Shown here: one piece after another, positions 1 through 5,267 of the stretch
How positions within the stretch are numbered: position 1 is the first letter of the stretch
How the letters are laid out: each line of letters starts with the position of its first letter
Assembly (NCBI GenBank): GCA_964569055.1
Contig: CAZMSZ010000477.1
Span: 1-5,300 of the forward strand
From: JAWLGW01 sp964569055
GTDB lineage: Bacteria; Planctomycetota; J058
Length of the DNA stretch: 5,300 bases
Reading direction: 5' to 3'
Position numbers and translations under genes: made by a program
The notes under the pieces: generated by a model
What the model saw: the letters and a program-made list of their open reading frames with translations, nothing else
Database searches by the model: none
Told to the model about the DNA's origin: nothing

Positions 1-3
1 TCT

Positions 4-37
4 GAGCCGCGCAGCGGCTCGGGCGGCTGCGAAGCCG
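4..37. repeat. Two small adjacent hairpins upstream of the ptsN operon
   Basis: Bases 4-10 (GAGCCGC) and 14-20 (GCGGCTC) form a perfect 7-bp inverted repeat around a 3-base loop. Bases 24-28 (CGGCT) and 33-37 (AGCCG) form a 5-bp stem around GCGA, a GNRA-type tetraloop if transcribed on the plus strand. A TGA at 3-5 in frame 3 could be the stop of an upstream gene, which would make these a 3' processing or termination structure. There is no T-run after either stem, so they are not classic intrinsic terminators. The pairing is seen directly; the role is unknown. Confidence 0.45.
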
Positions 38-57
38 GCCGCATCCGCCGCTGTTGG

Positions 58-94
58 CTCGGATATGGAGCGACGAAGTCGCGCAATGTCCGAG
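58..94. repeat. Long imperfect inverted repeat (17-bp arms, GAA loop)
   Basis: The left arm at 58-74 (CTCGGATATGGAGCGAC) pairs with the right arm at 78-94 (GTCGCGCAATGTCCGAG) around a GAA loop at 75-77. Fifteen of 17 positions pair, counting one T-G wobble, and the two mismatches sit mid-stem. It lies about 40 bases before the ptsN -10-like box. It could be a structured leader or small RNA, the 3' end of an upstream transcript, a REP-like element, or an operator. No T-tract follows on the plus strand. The structure is directly visible; the function cannot be decided from this window. Confidence 0.55.
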
Positions 95-135
95 TTGGGC
101 GGTCGCGCGTCACCACCAGCCGTGAAGCCGCGCGC

Positions 136-141
136 TATAGT
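136..141 (+). promoter_or_regulatory. Candidate -10 box of the ptsN-glnD operon
   Basis: TATAGT matches the sigma-70 -10 consensus at five of six positions and stands out as AT-rich in a very GC-rich region. Transcription would start near A148, giving a leader of about 15 bases that begins just ahead of the GGAGGG ribosome site. No convincing -35 hexamer lies 16-18 bases upstream (bases 112-119 are CA-rich), so the promoter is weak, activator-dependent or misidentified. Confidence 0.4.
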
Positions 142-150
142 GACCGCATC

Positions 151-156
151 GGAGGG
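151..156 (+). promoter_or_regulatory. Ribosome binding site of ptsN
   Basis: GGAGGG lies 6 bases before the GTG at 163, a good Shine-Dalgarno spacing. This favours GTG 163 over the in-frame ATG at 172, which would be 15 bases away. Confidence 0.75.
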
Positions 157-162
157 CCTCTC

Positions 163-633
163 GTGCGCCTCATGGACCTGCTCACCGAGGAGCTGATCGC
201 GCCCTCGCTCGCGGGAGAGAGCCGCGACGCGGTGATCGGCGAGCTGCTCGACGTCATGATCCGCGCGGGCGCGCTCGCGCCCTCCGCGCGCGCCGGCGCC
301 CTCGCCGCCGTGCTGCGGCGCGAGGACTCCATGACCACCGGGCTCGGCGCCGGGGTCGCGGTCCCGCACGGCACCTGCGACGGGCTCGACGAGATCGTGG
401 CCGCGCTCGGCGTCCATCGCGCCGGGGTCGAGTGGGGCGCCCTCGACGGTCAGCCCGTGCGCCTGGTGATCCTGCTGCTCGTGCCGCCCAACACCTTCCA
501 GGCGCACATCCGCACCCTGGCCGGGGTGGCCCGCGTCATGAACGACCCGCACCTGCGCCGCCTCCTCTACGAGGCGCGCGACGCGAGCACGATCCTCGAG
601 ATCCTGGTGGAGCGCGAGGAGGCCGCCGTCTGA
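163..633 (+). CDS. ptsN: PTS EIIA type-2 domain protein, EIIA-Ntr (PtsN)-like
   Basis: This 156-residue protein is a single PTS EIIA type-2 (fructose/mannitol/Ntr) domain, the usual size for PtsN. The phosphorylated histidine is His69 in the family motif GVAVPHG (residues 64-70). After it come the expected QPVRLVILLLVPP strand and the HIRTLAGVAR helix, as in E. coli PtsN. No EIIB or EIIC domain is attached and no sugar permease lies nearby, which favours the regulatory nitrogen PTS over sugar uptake. In the family, EIIA-Ntr receives phosphate from NPr and modulates partners such as potassium transport and regulatory kinases; that role is inferred here. The GTG start is chosen from the GGAGGG site 6 bases upstream. 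The reading frame stays open leftward to base 1, but no start codon lies there and the region is hairpin-rich. The TGA stop overlaps the proposed glnD start, so this is the first gene of a coupled operon. Confidence 0.88.
   Translation: MRLMDLLTEELIAPSLAGESRDAVIGELLDVMIRAGALAPSARAGALAAVLRREDSMTTGLGAGVAVPHGTCDGLDEIVAALGVHRAGVEWGALDGQPVRLVILLLVPPNTFQAHIRTLAGVARVMNDPHLRRLLYEARDASTILEILVEREEAAV
616..622 (+). promoter_or_regulatory. Strong ribosome binding site for glnD, inside the 3' end of ptsN
   Basis: GAGGAGG is a near-perfect anti-16S complement within the last codons of ptsN. It ends 7 bases before CTG 630. No ATG, GTG or TTG in the glnD frame lies at a suitable distance. A GTG at 637 is 14 bases away and in the ptsN frame. 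The site therefore argues that glnD starts at CTG 630. Confidence 0.65.
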
Positions 634-3374
634 GCGGTGACCTCGAGCGCGCCGACCTCGCGCGCGCCGCGGCGAGCGGCGACCCCGAGGCGCTGCGCGC
701 CGCCTGGCGCGCCGCGCTGGAGGCGGTCCGCAGCCCGCTCGCCCCGCCGCCCGCGATCGTGGAGGACCCGGGCGGCTGCGCCGCGCGCACGCGCCTGCTC
801 GACGAGCTGCTGGCCGCGCTGGCCGAGGCCTGCGGCCTGGAGCGCTGCGCGCTGGTCGCCACCGGCGGCTACGGGCGGCGCGAGCTCGCCCCGCGCTCGG
901 ACGTCGATCTGCTCCTGCTGCGCCCCGAGGGCGAGTGGGACCCCGCGCCCGGCGAGGCGCTGCTGCGGCGGCTGTGGGACGCCGGGCTCGAGGTCGGCCA
1001 CGCCGTCCGTACCCCGGCCGGCGCGCGCGCCGCGCTGACGAGCGACCTCCACGCGGCGACCGGCCTGCTGGAGGGGCGCCGGGTGTGGGGCGACCCGGCC
1101 CTGTTCGCCGCGCTGCGCGCGGAGGTGGCCGCGTTCGTGGCCGGCCCCGACCGGGCGCGCTTCGCCCAGGCCAAGCTGCGCGAGGCGCTCGAGCGCCACT
1201 CCACCAAGGGCGCGACCGTGTGCCTGCTCGCCCCCGACCTCAAGGAGGGGCGCGGCACCCTGCGCGACCTCCAGCTCGCGCAGCTCCTCGCCGCCCTCGC
1301 CGCCCCGGGCGCGCCGGCGCCGGACGCCCCCGAGCCCGCCGACGTGCTGCTGCCCGCCCTCCCCCGCGCCCACGGGCTGTTGGCGAGCTGGCTCGGGCTC
1401 TCGCCCGCGGCGGCCCGCGAGCTCGCCGCCGCCCGCGCGCTGCTCCTCTCCTGCCGCACCGCGCTCCACGAGGCGGTCGGCGCCGGCGAGCGGCTCGAGC
1501 CGCACCTCCAGGACGAGCTCGCCCGCCGCTTCGGCTTCGCCGACCGCGACGGCCGTCTCGCCATGGAGATCTTCATGGACCAGGTCTACCGCGCCGCCAA
1601 GCGGGTGGACCGGGCGCTGCGCCGCGTGCGGCTCCTGCTCGAGCCGACCGCCCCAGAGCCGTTCCGCCGCACGCTCCTCGCGCCGGGCGTGATCGCGACG
1701 GGCGACGAGGTCGTGCTCGACCCGCCCCAGCCCGAGCCCGAGCACGTGGCGGCGGTGGTCGCGCAGCTGTTCCTGCAGGCCCAGAGCACGCGCCGGCGGA
1801 TCGGCCTCCAGACGCTGGAGGCGGTGCGCGGCCTGATCGCGGGGCGCGGCGACGCCATGCGCCAGGACCCGCTCGCGCTCGAGACGTTCCGCGAGGTGCT
1901 CCGCGGCGCCAAGGGCGTGGCGGCCACCCTGCGCGCCATGCACGAGTGCGGCTACCTCGGCGTGCTCCTGCCCGAGTTCGCCGCGCTCGACTGCCTGGCC
2001 CAGGCCGACGCCTACCACGCCTACACGGTCGACGAGCACACCCTCGCCGTCCTGGCCGCCCTCGAGGGGGAGCCCGCCCTCCCCGACGGCGGCAGCTCGC
2101 TGGGGCCCGGCGTCCCCCTCCCGCCCGCCGCCCCCGCGCGCGAGGAGCTGTTGCGCGAGGAGCTGCTCCACACCACGCCCGAGCGCGACCTGCTCCGCCT
2201 CGGCGTGCTGCTCCACGACGCGGGCAAGGTGGGCGGCGCGGTCGGCCACGTCGAGCGCGGCGTGGGCCTGGTGCGCGGCGTCGCCTGGCGCCTGGGCCTC
2301 TCCTCGCGCGAGGAGCGGCACGTGGCGTTCCTGGTGGCGCACCACCTCACGCTCTCTCGGCTGGCCGAGAAGCGCGACGTGGGCTCGCCCGAGACCGTGC
2401 TCGAGCTGCTCGAGGTGGTGGACGGCGAGCTGGTGCTGCTCGAGCACCTGTACCTGCTCACCGCGGCGGACATCGCCGGCGTCTCGCCGCGCGCCATGAG
2501 CCGCTGGAAGGACGCCCTGATCACCCGCCTCTACGAGCAGGGTCGCGAGGCGATCGAGCGGGGCGAGCGGGCGCTCCCCCGCCGCCCCGACAGCCTGGAG
2601 GGCTGGGAGGCCCTCCTCGCCCCGCGCGCCCGCGACGTGGCCGGGCTGCACGAGCACCTGCGCCTGTGCACCAGCGGCTACCTGGCCGAGGTCGAGCCCG
2701 AGGACGTGCTGCTCCACCAGGAGCTGGCCGCGGCCCTCGGCCAGGCCGGCGAGCCCGGCGCCGGCCCCGCGACGTTCCTGCTGCGCTGGAGCCTGGACGT
2801 CGGCTGCGAGCGGGTGTGGATCGCCGCTCGCGACCGCCCTGGCCTGCTGGCCGAGCTGTTCGGCGCCTTCACCGGCGAGGGGCTCGACCTCCTCGGCGTG
2901 CAGACCTTCGCCCGCCGCGACGGGGTGGTGTTCGACCAGTTCGTGGTCACGCCCTCGCGGGCCCTCGAGAGCGAGCCACCGGCCGCACGCTACCCCCGGC
3001 TCGAGCAACGGGTAGCCGAGGTCCTCGCCGGACGCGACCCCGAGGAGCTGATCCACGCGCGGATCCGCCGCTCGCCCGCGCCCCCCGCCCCGGCGCACCG
3101 CCCGCCGCCGGTGCGGGTGCGCGTCTCCAACGAGGTCTCCGACCGGACCACCATGATCGACGTCAGCGCCCCCGACCGGGTCGGCCTCTTGTTCGACCTC
3201 GCCCGCGTGATCGCGCGCCACGGCGGCGACATCCGCCTGTGCAAGGTCACGGTCAAGGGCGACCGCATGGTGGGGGTGTTCTATCTGACCGGCCCCAGCG
3301 GCGAGCAGCTCTCGGCCGAGGAGCGCGCCGCGATCATTCCCGCCCTGGCGGCGGCGGCGGGGCCGCGGGCTTAA
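630..3374 (+). CDS. glnD: Bifunctional [protein-PII] uridylyltransferase/uridylyl-removing enzyme
   Basis: This is the cytoplasmic glutamine sensor of the Ntr system: it uridylylates PII (GlnB/GlnK) when glutamine is low and removes UMP when it is high. From CTG 630 it has 914 residues (E. coli about 890). The nucleotidyltransferase motif GGYGRRELAPRSDVD spans 79-93, with metal ligands Asp91 and Asp93. A helical GlnD/GlnE-type domain follows (about 178-332; GTLRD at 209-213). The HD domain has HAYTVDEH at 463-470, HD at 529-530, His540, His571/His572 and Asp614, so UMP removal looks intact. ACT domains lie at about 729-800 and 841-904, with DRPGLL and DRVGLL motifs. Both activities therefore appear functional. 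The start is unusual: CTG overlapping the ptsN stop, backed by GAGGAGG 7 bases upstream. The alternatives are GTG 759 (871 residues, no ribosome site) and GTG 432 (deep inside ptsN). A Gly/Pro-rich insertion of about 16 residues separates the HD segments. The TAA stop overlaps that of the convergent gene. Confidence 0.95.
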   Translation: MSGDLERADLARAAASGDPEALRAAWRAALEAVRSPLAPPPAIVEDPGGCAARTRLLDELLAALAEACGLERCALVATGGYGRRELAPRSDVDLLLLRPEGEWDPAPGEALLRRLWDAGLEVGHAVRTPAGARAALTSDLHAATGLLEGRRVWGDPALFAALRAEVAAFVAGPDRARFAQAKLREALERHSTKGATVCLLAPDLKEGRGTLRDLQLAQLLAALAAPGAPAPDAPEPADVLLPALPRAHGLLASWLGLSPAAARELAAARALLLSCRTALHEAVGAGERLEPHLQDELARRFGFADRDGRLAMEIFMDQVYRAAKRVDRALRRVRLLLEPTAPEPFRRTLLAPGVIATGDEVVLDPPQPEPEHVAAVVAQLFLQAQSTRRRIGLQTLEAVRGLIAGRGDAMRQDPLALETFREVLRGAKGVAATLRAMHECGYLGVLLPEFAALDCLAQADAYHAYTVDEHTLAVLAALEGEPALPDGGSSLGPGVPLPPAAPAREELLREELLHTTPERDLLRLGVLLHDAGKVGGAVGHVERGVGLVRGVAWRLGLSSREERHVAFLVAHHLTLSRLAEKRDVGSPETVLELLEVVDGELVLLEHLYLLTAADIAGVSPRAMSRWKDALITRLYEQGREAIERGERALPRRPDSLEGWEALLAPRARDVAGLHEHLRLCTSGYLAEVEPEDVLLHQELAAALGQAGEPGAGPATFLLRWSLDVGCERVWIAARDRPGLLAELFGAFTGEGLDLLGVQTFARRDGVVFDQFVVTPSRALESEPPAARYPRLEQRVAEVLAGRDPEELIHARIRRSPAPPAPAHRPPPVRVRVSNEVSDRTTMIDVSAPDRVGLLFDLARVIARHGGDIRLCKVTVKGDRMVGVFYLTGPSGEQLSAEERAAIIPALAAAAGPRA

Positions 3375-3387
3375 TCGGCCCAGCGGC
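3362..3387. terminator. Hairpin carrying both convergent stop codons in its loop
   Basis: GCCGC (3362-3366) plus GGGC (3367-3370) pairs with GCCC (3378-3381) plus GCGGC (3383-3387), with one bulged A at 3382 and loop TTAATCG. That is nine G-C pairs. The loop holds TTAA, which gives the TAA stop of glnD (3372-3374) and the TAA stop of the minus-strand gene (3371-3373). No T-run follows on either strand, so it may be a pause site, an RNA 3'-end stabiliser or a weak bidirectional terminator. The pairing is seen; termination is inferred. Confidence 0.45.
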
Positions 3388-4495
3388 GCTCCCAGCGGGC
3401 GGCCAGCCAGGCTTCGAGGCGCTGGCCGCCTTCGAGCCCGAGCACGAGCGCCCACGGGAGGAGAACCATCCACACGGCAGGAGGGTAGTCGGCCGCGGCG
3501 GACCGCACGCCTGCAGGTGCCAGGCCTGCCAACGCTGCAAAGGCCCCCGCCAGCCCGATGGAGAGCAGCACCGCCTGTCCGACGAGGGGCTCGGGCAGAC
3601 CTCGCGAAGCGAGACCGAGCCGGAGCGACCCCAGCAACACCAGCGCCCACCCCACGAGCCCCGAGAACGCGACGAACGGGCTCGGCTGGTCCAGGATGTC
3701 GCCGAGCCTGGCGTGCACGACGCCCCACACGGCGAAGGAGTCGGCGTCGTACATGTACATGCCGTAGGCCCAGCTCCCGGCGAGCACGATGGCGAGAGGG
3801 CTCACGAGGCCGGCGAGCACGAGGACGAGCGCGCGGTGGCGCACCGTCAGGCGGAGCGCGATCGCCTCCGAGAACGCGACGAGACCCGCCCAGACCGCGG
3901 CCCCGAGCCCGCCGAACGCCGCGAGCACCCACAGGAGGTCGGGGAGCGTCCAACCGACGGCGCCGTCGCCGAGGGAGAGTACGAGGGCGCTGGGGACCAA
4001 GCTCACGGCACCGGCCAGGGCGGAGCGAGCGACCGCCCGATGCAGCGGGGGCGGACTGGGCAGCTCCCGCACTCCTTCGGCCGTGGCGACCCGCTCCCAG
4101 GCGAGCAGGCCCAGGGCCGCGGCCGCCACGAGCGTCGTGAGCCACCAAGGCACCTGCCCCTGGTCACCGAGACCGGGCTCGATCGCCACCAGTCCCACCG
4201 CCAGGCCGGCGGCGATCCGCCCCAGCGCGGCGGCGCAGCGCCGAGGGCGTGAGTGGGCGGGAAGCGGCCCGAGGAGCACGGCCAGCGCGCCTCCCACACC
4301 GATCCCCAACAGCGACGCCGCAACAGGAGCAGGCGCGACGGCATCGGGACCCCAGCTGCAGCAGTCGATTCGCCCGAACTCGTGCCGGTCGTGCTTCGCC
4401 AGGAGCACCGCCCCGGTGAGCGCCGACACGCCCAGGAGCGCCAGCAGGACCCGCGCTGGCGTGCCGTGTTCCGCAGCTTCGACGTCAGCCGGCAT
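3371..4495 (-). CDS. Polytopic inner-membrane protein of unknown function
   Basis: I do not recognise this 374-residue protein. It has about ten hydrophobic stretches of membrane-spanning length, near residues 14-33, 54-76, 88-107, 116-133, 156-175, 182-208, 222-243, 272-295, 303-329 and 338-355, and a basic C-terminal tail (ARWERRWAD). There is no cleavable signal peptide and no transporter or enzyme motif I can name. Notable points are a vicinal cysteine pair (Cys45-Cys46, in DCCSWG) in the first loop and an aromatic, acidic stretch (SWAYGMYMYDADSF) after TM7. The minus-strand frame is convincing because it gives continuous membrane-like hydrophobicity, whereas the plus-strand frames give Arg/Pro-rich nonsense. 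Codons ending in A or T are more frequent than in glnD. The start is ATG 4495, preceded by purine-rich AGGGTGGGAG; GTG 4504 would add three residues. It is convergent with glnD and divergent from pabA, so it has its own promoter. Confidence 0.8.
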   Translation of the reverse strand: MPADVEAAEHGTPARVLLALLGVSALTGAVLLAKHDRHEFGRIDCCSWGPDAVAPAPVAASLLGIGVGGALAVLLGPLPAHSRPRRCAAALGRIAAGLAVGLVAIEPGLGDQGQVPWWLTTLVAAAALGLLAWERVATAEGVRELPSPPPLHRAVARSALAGAVSLVPSALVLSLGDGAVGWTLPDLLWVLAAFGGLGAAVWAGLVAFSEAIALRLTVRHRALVLVLAGLVSPLAIVLAGSWAYGMYMYDADSFAVWGVVHARLGDILDQPSPFVAFSGLVGWALVLLGSLRLGLASRGLPEPLVGQAVLLSIGLAGAFAALAGLAPAGVRSAAADYPPAVWMVLLPWALVLGLEGGQRLEAWLAARWERRWAD

Positions 4496-4527
4496 GACTC
4501 CCACCCTAAACGCTACATTCGCCCGCC
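4496..4527. promoter_or_regulatory. Compact divergent promoter region between the membrane gene and pabA
   Basis: Only 32 bases separate the two proposed start codons, so both promoters must overlap each other or the coding sequences. On the plus strand TACATT (4514-4519) is the best -10 candidate, with 8 bases to the GTG. On the minus strand TAGGGT (4508-4503) or TAGCGT (4515-4510) are weaker candidates. No good -35 element is visible for either direction. Confidence 0.4.
4514..4519 (+). promoter_or_regulatory. -10 box of pabA, implying a leaderless transcript
   Basis: TACATT is followed by exactly 8 bases (CGCCCGCC) and then the GTG start. Transcription would begin about 6-8 bases after the box, at or almost at the start codon, leaving no room for a ribosome site; indeed the 8 bases contain no Shine-Dalgarno. 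The same arrangement recurs before the gene at 5268. Confidence 0.45.
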
Positions 4528-5112
4528 GTGCGGGTCCTCGTCGTCGACAACTACGACTCGTTCACGATGAACCTCGTGCAGCCACTGCGCGCCTGGGGCT
4601 GCGAGGTGCTGGTCCGCCGCAACGACGAGGTCGACGTGGCGGGCGCGCTCGCGCTCGCCCCCGAGCGGATCGTGCTATCGCCCGGTCCCAACCGCCCCGA
4701 GCAGTCGGGCGTGTGCTGCGCGCTGATCCCCGCCGCCGGCGCAGCCGGGGTCCCGCTGCTCGGGGTGTGCCTCGGCCTGCAGGCGCTGGCCGTCGCCTTC
4801 GGCGGCCGCGTGGTCCGCGCCCGCCGGCCGCTCCACGGCCGCGCCACCCCGATCCGCCACGACGGCACGGGCGTCCTGCGCGGCCTCCCCTCCCCGCTCC
4901 TCGCCGCCCGCTACCACTCCCTCGTCGTCTCCCGCCGCCGCCTTCCGCGCGACCTCGTCCCGACGGCCTGGTCGGAGGAGGGCGAGCTGATGGGCCTGCG
5001 GCACCGCACCCTCCCGCTCGAGGGCGTGCAGTTCCACCCCGAGTCGTACCTCACGGCCGAGGGCGACGCGTTGCTGCGGAACTTCGTCCAGGGCGAGGCG
5101 GTGCGGAGCTGA
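4528..5112 (+). CDS. pabA: Anthranilate/aminodeoxychorismate synthase glutamine amidotransferase (component II)
   Basis: This 194-residue class I (triad) amidotransferase releases ammonia from glutamine for transfer to chorismate by the TrpE or PabB partner, feeding tryptophan or folate synthesis. Family marks in order are DNYDSFTMNLVQ (7-18), SPGPNRP (51-57), GVCLGLQ (79-85, nucleophile Cys81), YHSLVV (129-134) and GVQFHPES (166-173, His170 and Glu172). The length matches stand-alone TrpG/PabA (about 190 residues). The C-terminal half (TAWSEEGELMGLRHR, then LEGVQFHPES) resembles E. coli PabA most, but PabA and TrpG often cannot be separated by sequence and one protein may serve both. Two positions are odd: Leu84 where the family has His in CLGHQ, and Asn55 where Gly or Cys is usual in SPGPG. 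The triad itself is intact. The start is GTG 4528; it gives the canonical N-terminus MRVLVVDNYDSF and has no ribosome site, so it is probably leaderless. Confidence 0.92.
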   Translation: MRVLVVDNYDSFTMNLVQPLRAWGCEVLVRRNDEVDVAGALALAPERIVLSPGPNRPEQSGVCCALIPAAGAAGVPLLGVCLGLQALAVAFGGRVVRARRPLHGRATPIRHDGTGVLRGLPSPLLAARYHSLVVSRRRLPRDLVPTAWSEEGELMGLRHRTLPLEGVQFHPESYLTAEGDALLRNFVQGEAVRS

Positions 5113-5127
5113 GGGCGTGCGCGCGAG

Positions 5128-5214
5128 CCGAGTCCGAGTCCCAATCCGACGGCCCAAGGAGCCACCGCCGACCCGATTCCGATTCCGACTCCGATTCCGA
5201 TTCCGCCTCCGACC
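5128..5214. repeat. Degenerate hexanucleotide tandem repeat (CCGANN)
   Basis: Seven contiguous 6-base units fill 5173-5214: CCGATT twice, CCGACT, CCGATT twice, CCGCCT and CCGACC. Four more degenerate units (CCGAGT twice, CCCAAT, CCGACG) lie at 5128-5151, separated by 21 bases. The array sits wholly in the gap between pabA and the next gene and stops 16 bases before the -35 box. It is a simple-sequence tract that may vary in copy number. One frame reads as alternating Ser-Asp, but no start, ribosome site or gene context supports translation. On the minus strand the units give GG every six bases. Confidence 0.8.
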
Positions 5215-5230
5215 AGCTCGCCTAGCGACG

Positions 5231-5259
5231 TTGCCGCAGCCCGCCCGCCAAACTACGAT
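5231..5259 (+). promoter_or_regulatory. Sigma-70-type promoter of the last gene
   Basis: TTGCCG (5231-5236) and TACGAT (5254-5259) are separated by exactly 17 bases, the optimal spacing, and each matches consensus at four of six positions, including the key TTG and TA...T. Eight bases then precede the ATG at 5268, so the transcript is probably leaderless. This is the best promoter in the window. Confidence 0.6.
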
Positions 5260-5267
5260 CGCCCTCC

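Noticed and set aside
1..162. Leftward extension of the ptsN frame, which stays open to base 1
   Set aside because: There is no ATG, GTG or TTG in frame, the segment is dominated by hairpins and a -10-like box, and PtsN aligns naturally from MRLMDLL.
432..629. glnD starting at GTG 432
   Set aside because: It would overlap ptsN by about 200 bases and add a Pro/Arg/Gly-rich out-of-frame translation of ptsN; no ribosome site lies before it.
2146..2169. Direct repeat of GAGGAGCTG inside glnD
   Set aside because: It encodes EELLREELL in an ordinary helix of GlnD; a 9-base repeat in biased codons needs no special explanation.
3601..3613. Stem-GAA-stem palindrome CTCGCGAAGCGAG, similar in form to the core at 70-82
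   Set aside because: It lies inside the membrane gene coding sequence, the stem is only 5 bp with unrelated sequence, and short G-C palindromes are expected by chance at this composition.
567..4148. Antisense open frame of 1193 codons across glnD and into the membrane gene
   Set aside because: It mirrors glnD on the opposite strand. Very high GC removes stop codons, the translation is Arg/Gly/Ala/Gln-rich with no motif, and it conflicts with unmistakable GlnD domains.
935..4252. Plus-strand open frame of 1105 codons in another frame
   Set aside because: It is a low-complexity Arg/Pro/Gly shadow overlapping glnD in frame and the membrane gene in antisense, with no ribosome site or domain.
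3789..5225. Plus-strand open frame of 478 codons across the membrane gene, pabA and the hexamer repeat
   Set aside because: It is out of frame with pabA, antisense to the membrane gene, Arg/Pro/Ser-rich, and ends in the Ser-Asp translation of the hexamer repeat.
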